Below, piece after piece: positions 6,824 through 13,595 of a stretch of 13,631 bases of DNA (the first letter of the stretch is position 1; every line of letters begins with the position of its first letter). The notes under the pieces are model-generated. The model saw only the letters and a program-made list of their open reading frames with translations, was not told the DNA's origin and made no database searches. Origin of the DNA: CAVPGH01 sp046726955 (GTDB taxonomy: Bacteria > Acidobacteriota > Vicinamibacteria > Fen-336). Both the position numbers and the translations under genes were made by a program. Location: contig JBKPBQ010000403.1 of assembly GCA_046726955.1 (NCBI GenBank), positions 1 through 13,631 on the forward strand, in the 5' to 3' direction.

Positions 6824-6850
6824 CGCAAGGCCGGATCGCCTCGACGCCGG

Positions 6851-7012
6851 CTATTTCCCGATCAGGATCAGCACGCCCGCCACGAAGGCGATCAGGGGCA
6901 TGATCAGCCCCAGGCCCGCGAACAGCACGCCGGTGGACTGGAGGATCGCGCTCAGGATGAGCCAGACGCCGAGAAGCTGGAAGCCGAGATGCCGAGTGGG
7001 TCGCACCACCAT
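6851..7012 (-). CDS. small conserved-type membrane protein, 53 residues
   Basis: A short gene with an excellent ribosome binding site (AAGGAG, seven bases before the ATG at 7012). The protein begins MVVRPTRHLGFQL, so the N-terminus is basic and probably cytoplasmic. Two hydrophobic stretches follow, about 12-30 and 32-51, ending LILIGK. Codon use matches the neighbours. It lies 51 bases downstream of the Dabb-fold gene on the same strand, so the two are probably co-transcribed. The function is not known to me; a two-helix inner-membrane protein is what the sequence supports. Confidence 0.75.
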   Translation of the reverse strand: MVVRPTRHLGFQLLGVWLILSAILQSTGVLFAGLGLIMPLIAFVAGVLILIGK

Positions 7013-7063
7013 GGGCCCTCTCCTTCGAGGTGAAGCCGCGCGGGAGCGCGCGGGGCCCGGAGT

Positions 7064-7453
7064 CTACCTCAGGAGGTCCACCGTCGAGTCGAAGACGCGC
7101 ACCTTCTTCCAGTTCGCCTGCTGCTCCGCGATGAACTGCTTGTGGCGGGGCGCTTCCTGGTAGCGGTCGTGGGCGGCGCGGTCCTTGAAGTAGACGTGGA
7201 GCGCGACGTCGAAGTCGCGGTCGTTGACGGGCCGGTTCAGCTCCGCGGCGAGCGTGCCCACCGAGAAGTAGACCGTCCCGTCGTGGCCGGTCAGGTACTT
7301 CTTGCAGGCGGCGACGAGCTCGCTCTTGGCCTTGTCCGAGGCGTCGTTCAGCGAGAAGTACACGTCGTGCGCGAGGACGGTCTCGGCGCGCGCGGCCGGA
7401 GCGAGAAGCGCGAGAAGACACACGCCGAGCAGGCTGCGAGCGGCGATTCTCAT
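7064..7453 (-). CDS. exported Dabb-domain (stress-responsive A/B barrel) protein
   Basis: 129 residues with a clear signal peptide: basic MRIAAR, hydrophobic 8-19 and cleavage after ARA at 23. The mature part matches a Dabb fold, a small ferredoxin-like dimeric alpha/beta barrel: the HDVYFSLND strand at 29-37, FDVALHVYFKDRAAHDRY at 81-98, then a helix with HKQFIAE at 104-110 and the closing KVRVFDS strand at 117-123. Dabb proteins are usually cytoplasmic; an exported version suggests a periplasmic role. The ligand is not evident. The ATG at 7453 has only a weak GGGGG-like ribosome site. It heads a two-gene minus-strand unit with the 53-residue membrane protein, and it lies 37 bases downstream of the RRM gene, so all three could share a transcript. 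Confidence 0.85.
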   Translation of the reverse strand: MRIAARSLLGVCLLALLAPAARAETVLAHDVYFSLNDASDKAKSELVAACKKYLTGHDGTVYFSVGTLAAELNRPVNDRDFDVALHVYFKDRAAHDRYQEAPRHKQFIAEQQANWKKVRVFDSTVDLLR

Positions 7454-7490
7454 TGGAGCCCCCAGGCCGCCCGGGACGAGGGCGGCGAGT

Positions 7491-8015
7491 CTAATAGTCG
7501 TCCCCGTCGTCCTTGATGTCGTCCCGCCGACGGCGCGGATTGCGCGGCCGGCCGGGAGGCCGGCGCTCGCCTCCGTTGGTGCGCTCCCGGTTGCCTCCGC
7601 GGAACCGGCGTCCGCGCCCCTCCCCGCGCCCGGCGTCGAATTCGGCGGGAGGCGGAGGGAAGCCGGACGGGGGACCGCTGCGGAATCCTCCTCCGGAACC
7701 GGGCCTGAACGACGGAGGCCCTCCCGGACGCGGACGGAACGGCGGAGCCGAGCCCGGCGGGCGCGGCGGACGGTTCTCGGCCTCGTTGACGCGCAGCGGG
7801 CGGCCCTTGAGGTCGCGACCGTTCATGAGCGAGATCGACTTCTGCGCCGCCTCGTCGTTCTCGAACTCGACGAACGCGAAGCCGCGCGGCCGTCCGGTCT
7901 CCCTGTCTGTGGGAACCTTGGCGTCGACCACCTTGCCCGCAGCGCTGAATGCCTCGATGAGCTCGTCGCGGGTCACGTCGAAGCTCAGATTGCCCACGAA
8001 AACCTTGTTCGAAAT
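7491..8015 (-). CDS. RRM RNA-binding protein with Gly/Pro/Arg-rich tail, probable AUU start
   Basis: One RNA-recognition motif (residues 4-77 from the AUU start) carries RNP2 (VFVGNL at 5-10) and RNP1 (RGFAFVEF at 44-51) with the expected aromatic residues, so it should bind single-stranded RNA. The tail (81-164) is disordered and rich in Gly, Pro and Arg, with RG repeats, and ends in an acidic stretch DDIKDDGDDY. Such proteins are often cold-shock or stress linked in bacteria. Start choice: GGAGAG at 8028-8023 sits seven bases before ATT at 8015-8013, and starting there gives MSNKVFVGNLSF, the usual opening of this family. In-frame TTG codons at 8033 and 8030 have no ribosome site and would put the GGAG inside the coding region. 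No ATG is available. A promoter-like site lies at 8096-8068. Family certain; start likely. Confidence 0.9.
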   Translation of the reverse strand: MSNKVFVGNLSFDVTRDELIEAFSAAGKVVDAKVPTDRETGRPRGFAFVEFENDEAAQKSISLMNGRDLKGRPLRVNEAENRPPRPPGSAPPFRPRPGGPPSFRPGSGGGFRSGPPSGFPPPPAEFDAGRGEGRGRRFRGGNRERTNGGERRPPGRPRNPRRRRDDIKDDGDDY

Positions 8016-8022
8016 GGCGCTT

Positions 8023-8028
8023 CTCTCC
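8023..8028 (-). promoter_or_regulatory. ribosome binding site deciding an AUU start
   Basis: GGAGAG on the minus strand, with seven bases between it and ATT (8015-8013). Spacing is ideal for the ATT and impossible for the upstream TTG codons at 8033 and 8030, since the site lies downstream of them. Confidence 0.6.
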
Positions 8029-8067
8029 AACAAACGGAGCCCGGTTGTGGGGCTCCAACTGATCGCG

Positions 8068-8096
8068 ACTGTAGCAGAATCCAGTACGCTTGCCTA
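8068..8096 (-). promoter_or_regulatory. possible promoter of the RRM gene
   Basis: On the minus strand TAGGCA (8096-8091, four of six) and TACAGT (8073-8068, four of six) are separated by 17 bases, giving a leader of about 45 bases to the AUU codon. An overlapping alternative uses TTGACC further upstream with TGGATT. No clear promoter for the divergent cyclotransferase gene could be picked out. Confidence 0.35.
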
Positions 8097-8136
8097 GCCA
8101 GGTCAATCGGATGCGAGACCTCGAAGGAGGTGCCCG

Positions 8137-8604
8137 GTGAACCTTTTCGCCTACGGGACCTTGATGACGGCCGACGGGTTCGTGGCCGTGCTCGGGGAGC
8201 GGGCCCGAGGCTTCCGCTACCGCGTGGCCTCGCTCCCAGGGTGGAGACGGATCTGGAACGCCTACCGGGAGGAATGGCGGGGCGGCGTGCTGAATGCCGA
8301 AGAAAGTCAATCGGCGACGCTGGTGGGCGTCCTCGTCGAAGGAGTAACGCCCGAGGACCTGAGCCAGCTCGACTCCCAGGAGGACACGCATCTCCCTCGG
8401 CAGACCGTCCGCGTGCAGCTCGAGGATGGAGAGTCGGCCTCCGCCGAGATCTACGTCTGCGCACGCGGCACCTACGACGGCGCGCCGGCCCCTCGTTACC
8501 TGGCCGCGGTCCTCGAGCGCGCCGCGCAGGCCGGTCCCAAGGTCCTCGAGAGCGTCCGCACGGGCTCGGTCGACGCCGACGGCCAGCCTTTGCGCCTCGG
8601 CTGA
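8137..8604 (+). CDS. gamma-glutamylcyclotransferase-like (AIG2/GGCT fold) protein
   Basis: 155 residues, a typical length for the GGCT-like barrel. Members cyclise gamma-glutamyl amines, releasing 5-oxoproline, in glutathione turnover or secondary metabolism. The substrate loop FAYGTLM (4-10) corresponds to the YGSL motif and starts the protein as in most members. The catalytic acid is most likely E82 in LDSQEDTHLPRQTVRV, matching the D-x2-E-x3-Y/L-x-R pattern. C-terminal RYLAAVLERAA (about 124-134) forms the closing helix. The GTG start at 8137 is fixed by a strong AAGGAGGT at 8124-8131. It heads a four-gene plus-strand unit, 29 bases before the thioesterase. The physiological substrate cannot be read from the sequence. 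Confidence 0.88.
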   Translation: MNLFAYGTLMTADGFVAVLGERARGFRYRVASLPGWRRIWNAYREEWRGGVLNAEESQSATLVGVLVEGVTPEDLSQLDSQEDTHLPRQTVRVQLEDGESASAEIYVCARGTYDGAPAPRYLAAVLERAAQAGPKVLESVRTGSVDADGQPLRLG

Positions 8605-8633
8605 CCGTCGTTCGCGGTATCCTGTTCCTTCCG

Positions 8634-9014
8634 ATGCCAGACGAGCGCGTCCCCGCCATCAAGGTGCTGCTCCTCCCGAAGGACACGAACGCCCTCGGGA
8701 CGATCTTCGGCGGGGTCATCCTCTCCCACGTCGACCTCGCCTCGGCCGTCGAGGCCCGCAAGGTCGCGCGCCACCGCTACGTGACGAAGGCCATGCACGA
8801 GGTGGAGTTCCACGAGCCCGTGTTCGTGGGCGACATCGTGAACTTCTTCACGGAGACCACGCGCATCGGCCGCACGTCGATCACGGTCAAGGTCACCGTG
8901 GAGGCGGAGCGCTGGGGGAGCGGACAGGGGGAGCGGGTCAAGGTCACGGAGGCGGAAGTGGTGCTGGTGGCCGTGGACGAAGCAGGATGTCCCAAGCCGA
9001 TACGGGCCGAGTGA
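8634..9014 (+). CDS. acyl-CoA thioesterase, hotdog fold (YciA/ACOT type)
   Basis: 126 residues, a single hotdog domain that hydrolyses acyl-CoA to free acid and CoA in the cytoplasm, usually as a hexamer. The signature is NALGTIFGGVILSHVDLASA (19-38): N19 near the oxyanion region, the GTIFGG turn and D34 as the probable catalytic acid. It is followed by the strands EVEFHEPVFVGDIVNFFTE and GRTSITVKVTVEAE, both typical of the family. The ATG at 8634 has no good ribosome site; translation may depend on the upstream gene, whose stop is 29 bases away. The stop overlaps the next start (TGATG at 9012-9016), implying coupled translation with the molybdoenzyme. Confidence 0.92.
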   Translation: MPDERVPAIKVLLLPKDTNALGTIFGGVILSHVDLASAVEARKVARHRYVTKAMHEVEFHEPVFVGDIVNFFTETTRIGRTSITVKVTVEAERWGSGQGERVKVTEAEVVLVAVDEAGCPKPIRAE

Positions 9015-11083
9015 TGGCGACGCACGTCGCAAAGGTCGTCTGCCCGCACGACTGTCCGGACACCTGCGTGATGACGATCGGCGTCGAGAACGGTCGGGCG
9101 GTGACGATCGGCGGCGATCCCGATCACCGCTTCACGCAAGGCTTCCTCTGCGCCAAGGTCAACCAGTACCTCGACCGCGTCTACAGCCCCGACCGGCTGC
9201 TCCACCCGCTGCGGCGGACCGGCCGCAAGGGCGAGGGCCGGTTCGAGCGGATCACCTGGGACGCCGCCCTCGACGAGATCCGCGACCGCTTCCGGGCGGT
9301 GATCGCCGCCCACGGGCCGCAGGCCATCCTTCCTTATTCATATGCGGGGAACATGGGCCTGCTCTCCTACGGGAGCATGGACCGGCGTTTCTTCAACGCG
9401 CTCGGGGCCAGCCAGCTCGCCCGGACGATCTGCTCGAGCGCCGGAGGCGCCGGGTACCGGGTGACGATGGGCAAGACGATCGGCTTCGACCCCGAGGCCG
9501 TGGTCAACGCCCGGCTCATCGTGGCCTGGGGGGCGAACATCGTCAGCTCGAACGTCCACTTCTGGCCCTTCGTGGAGGAGGCGCGGCGGCGCGGGGCGCG
9601 GCTCGTCACGATCGATCCCTTCCGGTCGCGCACGGCGGAGAAATCGGACGTCCACCTGGCTCTCCTGCCCGGCACGGACGCCGCCCTCGCCCTCGGCGTG
9701 ATGCACGTCCTCTTCCGCGACGGCCTCCTCGACCGGGACTACCTGGAGCGCCACGCCCTGGGCTGGGAGGAGGTCCGGGATCGGGCGGCGGAGTGGACGG
9801 TCGAGAAGACGGCGGCCACGACCGGTCTCACCGTCGAGGAGGTCGAGGCGTTCGCCCGCGCCTATGGCGAGACGAAGCACTCGGCCATCCGCATCAACTA
9901 CGGCTTGAACCGCCACGCCGGCGGCGGCATGGCGGTCCGCACCATTGCCTGCTTGCCCGCCCTAACGGGCGCCTGGCGCCATCCCGGCTGCGGAGCGCTC
10001 CTCTCCACCTCGGGCACCTTCCCTCTGGCCACGGACGCTCTCGAGCGGCCGGACCTCGTGCCCCCGGGCACGCGCACGCTCAACAAGAGCCAGCTCGGAC
10101 GCATCCTCACGGACGCGGCGCTCGATCCGCCGGTCAAGGCGCTCTTCGTCTACAACTCGAACCCCGCGGCGGTCGCGCCCGACCAGGAGAGCGTGCGCCG
10201 AGGCCTCCTCCGCGACGACCTCTTCGTCGTCGTCCACGAGCTCTTCGCCACCGACACGGTGGACTACGCGGACATCGTGCTGCCGGCCACCACCACGCTC
10301 GAGCACTACGACATCCACCGCGCCTACGGCCACCTCTACGTGAGCCTCAGCCGACCCGCGATCGCGCCGGTGGGCGAGTCGATGCCGAACACGGAGCTCT
10401 TCCGCCGGCTGGCCGCCCGGATGGGCCTCGACCATGAGTCGCTCCGCGACAGCGACGAGGAGATGGCGCGGCAGGCCCTCGACTGGAGCCATCCCCACCT
10501 CGCGGGGATCAGCTTCGAGCGGCTCGAGACGGAAGGATCAGTGCGGCTGAGCGTCCCCGATCCGCACGTCCCGTTCGCGGAGGGCGGCGTGCCGACGCCG
10601 TCCGGCAAGTGCGAGCTCCGCGCCGACGGCCTGGAGAAGGAAGGGCTCGACCCGGTCGCCGGCTACATCCCGCCGCGCGAGAACGTCCTGTCGTCGCCGG
10701 ACCTCGCCCGGCGCTTCCCGCTCGCCTTCATCTCGCCACCCGCGCATCACTTCCTGAATTCGACCTTCTCGGCGCAGCCCGTCTTCGTGCGTCGCGAGGG
10801 CGAGCCGAGCGTCACCGTCCACCCGCTCGACGCGTCGGCGCGCGGGATCCACGACGGGCAGATGGTCCGCGTCTTCAACGATCGCGGCGAGTTCCAGGCG
10901 CGGGCCCGGGTGTCCGATGCCTCGCGGCCCGGCCTCGTGGTGGGACTGTCGATCTGGTGGGCCAAGATGTGCCCGGGAGGACGCAACGCCAACGCGGTCA
11001 CCGGCCAGGAGCTGACGGACATGGGCGGCGGCGCGACCTTCTACGACGCGCTCGTGGAGGTAGCCCCGATCGCGGGAGACTGA
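9014..11083 (+). CDS. molybdopterin-dependent oxidoreductase (DMSO reductase superfamily)
   Basis: 689 residues. The N-terminal [4Fe-4S] motif is C10-x3-C14-x3-C18 in VCPHDCPDTCVM, with C46 in GFLCAKVN; K48 next to it corresponds to the electron-relay Lys seen in formate dehydrogenase H. The molybdopterin domains follow, and the C-terminal dinucleotide-binding barrel (about 595-689) includes VTVHPLDASARGIHDGQMV and NANAVTGQELTDMGGGATF. The Mo ligand should lie in RTICSSAGGAG (137-147); C140, S141 or S142 are candidates. No twin-arginine signal is present, so it is cytoplasmic. No separate FeS or membrane subunit is adjacent. The substrate is unknown; it belongs to the broad group often labelled formate dehydrogenase-like, but the His beside the Mo ligand in true formate dehydrogenases is not evident. 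ATG 9014 overlaps the thioesterase stop; an in-frame ATG at 8987 would add nine residues and is less likely. Confidence 0.93.
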   Translation: MATHVAKVVCPHDCPDTCVMTIGVENGRAVTIGGDPDHRFTQGFLCAKVNQYLDRVYSPDRLLHPLRRTGRKGEGRFERITWDAALDEIRDRFRAVIAAHGPQAILPYSYAGNMGLLSYGSMDRRFFNALGASQLARTICSSAGGAGYRVTMGKTIGFDPEAVVNARLIVAWGANIVSSNVHFWPFVEEARRRGARLVTIDPFRSRTAEKSDVHLALLPGTDAALALGVMHVLFRDGLLDRDYLERHALGWEEVRDRAAEWTVEKTAATTGLTVEEVEAFARAYGETKHSAIRINYGLNRHAGGGMAVRTIACLPALTGAWRHPGCGALLSTSGTFPLATDALERPDLVPPGTRTLNKSQLGRILTDAALDPPVKALFVYNSNPAAVAPDQESVRRGLLRDDLFVVVHELFATDTVDYADIVLPATTTLEHYDIHRAYGHLYVSLSRPAIAPVGESMPNTELFRRLAARMGLDHESLRDSDEEMARQALDWSHPHLAGISFERLETEGSVRLSVPDPHVPFAEGGVPTPSGKCELRADGLEKEGLDPVAGYIPPRENVLSSPDLARRFPLAFISPPAHHFLNSTFSAQPVFVRREGEPSVTVHPLDASARGIHDGQMVRVFNDRGEFQARARVSDASRPGLVVGLSIWWAKMCPGGRNANAVTGQELTDMGGGATFYDALVEVAPIAGD

Positions 11084-11084
11084 C

Positions 11085-11306
11085 CTGGTCGGCTTCTACC
11101 TCGCCGCCACCGTGGTGACGCTCATCCAGCTGGTGCGCGTGCGCGATCCGAAGCTCGCCCTCCTCCTCGGCCTCTTCGCCGCCCAGGCCTTCGCGTTCAG
11201 CCGCGATTGGCGCGATCCGCTGCAGGACGTGTCGCAGATCGCCTCGGGGGTGTGCGGGCTCGGGCTGCTCATGCTGCTGTCCCGACGGCCCGTCCGGAAA
11301 TCCTGA
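11085..11306 (+). CDS. small membrane protein, probable CTG start
   Basis: The frame opens after a stop at 11061-11063. The first usual start codon is GTG at 11112 (64 residues), but this has no ribosome site and cuts into the first hydrophobic helix. A CTG at 11085 sits six bases after GGGAG (11074-11078), two bases after the molybdoenzyme stop, and gives 73 residues beginning MVGFYLAATVVTLIQLV, a complete transmembrane helix. A second hydrophobic stretch at about 26-37 (LLLGLFAAQAFAF) and a third at about 52-66 (ASGVCGLGLLMLL) follow, with a basic tail ending RRPVRKS. It ends the plus-strand unit and could anchor or partner the molybdoenzyme, though nothing in it resembles a haem-binding subunit. 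Function unknown. Confidence 0.65.
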   Translation: MVGFYLAATVVTLIQLVRVRDPKLALLLGLFAAQAFAFSRDWRDPLQDVSQIASGVCGLGLLMLLSRRPVRKS

Positions 11307-11320
11307 CCGAAAGGAGACTC

Positions 11321-13027
11321 ATGCGTCGGCACTGCCGGTTCCTGGTCATCCTGATCGCCTTCCTCGCCGCCCCTCGTCTCGGCCCCGCCGACGAGGCGGC
11401 GCTTCCCGACGAGACGCGCCTCCGGGAGCTCGCCGACCGCTTCGCCCCGGCCGATCTCGGCGCCGACGTCACCCGGCTGCCCGAGAGCGAGCGGCAGGCG
11501 CTGGCGAAGCTCGTCGAGGCGGCGCGTCTCGTGGACGCGATCTTCCTGCGCCAGGTCTGGGCGGGCAGCGAGTCGCGGCTGCTCGAGCTCGTCGGCGATC
11601 CCTCGCCGCTCGGCCAGGCGCGGCTGCGCTACTTCCGGATCATGAAGGGCCCGTGGTCGCGGCCCGACCAGGACGCGCCGTTCCTTCCGAACGTCCCTAA
11701 GAAACCGGAGGGAGCAAACTTCTACCCCGCGAGCGCCACGAAGGTGGACGTCGAGGCCTGGCTCAAGACGCTCTCGGAGGACGCACGGAAGGAAGCCGCC
11801 GGCTTCTTCACCACGATCCGGCGCAAGCCCGACGGAGGCTTCGTGGCCGTCTCCTACAGCCTCGAGTACCAGGGAGAGCTCGCCGAGGCCGCGGAGCTGC
11901 TGCGACAGGCGGCCGCGCTCACGGGGGACGCCACGCTCAAGACCTTCCTCGAGAAGCGCGCGCAGGCCTTCCTCACGAACGACTACTACGAGAGCGACGT
12001 CGCGTGGATGGAGCTCCAGTCCGCGGTGGAGCCCACCATCGGCCCCTACGAGGTCTACGAGGACGAGTGGTTCAACTACAAGGCCGCCTTCGAAGCCTTC
12101 ATCACGGTCCGCGACGACGCGGAGACGAAGAAGCTCGAGCGGTTCGCCTCGGAGCTGCAGTGGCTGGAAGACCGGCTGCCCGTCGATCCACGTCACCGCA
12201 ACCCCAAGCTCGGCGGGATGGCTCCGATCAAGGTGGTGGACGTCGTCTTCTCGGCGGGCGACGGGAACCACGACGTCCAGACCGCGGCCTACAACCTCCC
12301 CAACGACGAGCGCATCGTCTCCGCCCGCGGGACCAAGCGCATCATGCTCAAGAACACGCAGGAGGCGAAGTTCGAGAAGGTCCTGCGGCCGATCGCGCGC
12401 GTGGTCCTCTCCGCCGGCGACCAGGACAAGGTCGCCTTCGAGGCCTTCTTCACGCACATCCTCATGCACGAGCTGATGCACGGTCTCGGCCCCCACAACA
12501 TCACGGCGGGAGGACAGAAGACCACGGTTCGCCAGGAGCTCAAGGACACGTACAGCGCGATGGAGGAGGCCAAGGCCGACATCTCCGGCCTCTGGGCGCT
12601 GCAGCAGCTCATCGACAAGGGCGTCGTGGACAAGTCGATGGAGCGGACGCTCTACGTAACGTTCCTCGCCTCCGCCTTCCGCTCGATCCGCTTCGGCACG
12701 AACGACGCCCACGGGCGAGGCCAGGCGATCCAGCTCAACGACCTCCTCGACCGCGGCGCCGTGCGCGTGGCCGCGGACGGGACGTTCGCGGTGGACGGGG
12801 CGCGCATCAAGGCCGCCGTCGCCGACCTCTCCCGCGAGATCCTGACCGTCGAGGCCGAGGGGAGCTACGCGAAGGCCCGCGACCTCGTGGACCGCATGGG
12901 CGTCGTGCGACCGGAGGTGAAGCGCGTCCTCGACCGGCTGAAGGGCGTGCCCATCGACGTCGAGCCGCGCTTCGTCACGGCCGACGAGCTGACGCGCCCC
13001 CTGTCGTCGTCCGCGCGTCCACGATGA
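11321..13027 (+). CDS. exported zinc peptidase related to family M49 (dipeptidyl peptidase III-like)
   Basis: 568 residues, ATG at 11321 with AAGGAG at 11311-11316. The signal peptide has basic MRRHCR and a hydrophobic 8-18, with cleavage around GPADE (21-25). The zinc site is HELMH at 383-387 with probable third ligand E415 or E416 in MEEAKAD (414-420), about 30 residues later, the order and spirit of M49 enzymes (HExxGH then EExxAE). YEVYEDEWFNYKAAFEAFI (243-261) and the GTKRIMLKN segment (337-345) also recall bacterial M49 proteins. It differs by having a five-residue HExxH rather than the six-residue HExxGH of classical dipeptidyl peptidase III, and by being exported. It should act in the periplasm or outside; the substrate is not deducible. 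Fourteen bases separate it from the small membrane protein gene, so read-through from the upstream unit is possible. Confidence 0.82.
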   Translation: MRRHCRFLVILIAFLAAPRLGPADEAALPDETRLRELADRFAPADLGADVTRLPESERQALAKLVEAARLVDAIFLRQVWAGSESRLLELVGDPSPLGQARLRYFRIMKGPWSRPDQDAPFLPNVPKKPEGANFYPASATKVDVEAWLKTLSEDARKEAAGFFTTIRRKPDGGFVAVSYSLEYQGELAEAAELLRQAAALTGDATLKTFLEKRAQAFLTNDYYESDVAWMELQSAVEPTIGPYEVYEDEWFNYKAAFEAFITVRDDAETKKLERFASELQWLEDRLPVDPRHRNPKLGGMAPIKVVDVVFSAGDGNHDVQTAAYNLPNDERIVSARGTKRIMLKNTQEAKFEKVLRPIARVVLSAGDQDKVAFEAFFTHILMHELMHGLGPHNITAGGQKTTVRQELKDTYSAMEEAKADISGLWALQQLIDKGVVDKSMERTLYVTFLASAFRSIRFGTNDAHGRGQAIQLNDLLDRGAVRVAADGTFAVDGARIKAAVADLSREILTVEAEGSYAKARDLVDRMGVVRPEVKRVLDRLKGVPIDVEPRFVTADELTRPLSSSARPR

Positions 13028-13035
13028 GGCCACTC

Positions 13036-13536
13036 CTACCGGCAGTGCTTGAGCACGACCTCCGTGATCGCGGAGGGCGACGGGGGGTTCTCGCCGAGCC
13101 CCAGCGTGTGGAGCGTCTCGTGGATGAGGTAGGCGCGCGTGTAGTCGTCGCTCTTGCCGTGGAGCGTGCCGAACCGCGGGCAGATCCGCACGACGCGGCT
13201 TTCGGGCGTCGTGAAGGCGACGACACCGTCGGACCGGCAGGCGCTCCGCTGGTCCGCGTCGTAGAAGAAGACCCGCTCGAGCATGTACGTCCGGGCGTCG
13301 ACGCCGGTCGCCTCCAGCTTCACCTGGAGCGGCCGCCCTTCCGCGTCCCGGAGCTCCGACAGCACGCGGCTGCACTCCGGGCGGGCGAATCGTTCCGCCG
13401 CGTCCTCGACCATCGTCCTCACCCAGCGACGATCGGGTCGGCTCTTCAGCCGGACGTTCGTGATCGGCTCGGGGTCCGCGAGCACGGGTGCCGCGGCGAG
13501 GAGCGCCGCCACCCCCCAGATCCACTCCCTCCGCAT
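13036..13536 (-). CDS. exported HExxH metalloprotease-like protein
   Basis: 166 residues. The signal peptide is MRREWIWG plus a hydrophobic 9-20, with cleavage after VLA at 20. The mature part is beta-rich with four cysteines (55, 100, 119, 165), suggesting two disulfides. The zinc motif HETLHTLGLGENPP (139-152) gives H139, E140 and H143 and resembles metzincins (HExxHxxGxxH), with E149 where the third His would be. As I recall, the HTLGLGENPP signature recurs in small secreted hypothetical proteins of several phyla, so it may be a family feature rather than damage. Start: ATG at 13536 has GGAGG five to six bases upstream; an in-frame TTG at 13548 is less likely as it has no site. Convergent with the M49-like gene, with 8 bases between stops. 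Activity is not proven by sequence. Confidence 0.85.
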   Translation of the reverse strand: MRREWIWGVAALLAAAPVLADPEPITNVRLKSRPDRRWVRTMVEDAAERFARPECSRVLSELRDAEGRPLQVKLEATGVDARTYMLERVFFYDADQRSACRSDGVVAFTTPESRVVRICPRFGTLHGKSDDYTRAYLIHETLHTLGLGENPPSPSAITEVVLKHCR

Positions 13537-13566
13537 GCCGCCCTCCAAGGCACCCCGAGCCGATCT

Positions 13567-13595
13567 GGGGGAAGGGACGGGCGGGGCGGGTCGGG
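13567..13595 (+). other. G-quadruplex-prone G-run cluster upstream of the 13036-13536 gene
   Basis: Six G runs of three to five bases (13567-13571, 13574-13576, 13579-13581, 13583-13586, 13588-13590, 13593-13595) are separated by one or two bases. This meets the usual four-run G-quadruplex pattern with very short loops. The G-rich strand is the template for the minus-strand gene starting at 13536, so the structure would lie in its promoter or leader. No clear promoter hexamers are seen in 13537-13631. Confidence 0.55.

Noticed and set aside
6824..6850. Terminator between the convergent ModA-like and small membrane protein genes (GCCGG...CCGGC at about 6830-6850).
   Set aside because: Only a 5-bp stem with a 12-base loop and no T tract on either strand.
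9014..11083. Calling the molybdoenzyme a formate dehydrogenase or nitrate reductase.
   Set aside because: No selenocysteine or Cys-His pair typical of formate dehydrogenase can be seen, no twin-arginine signal and no partner subunits; only the superfamily is supported.
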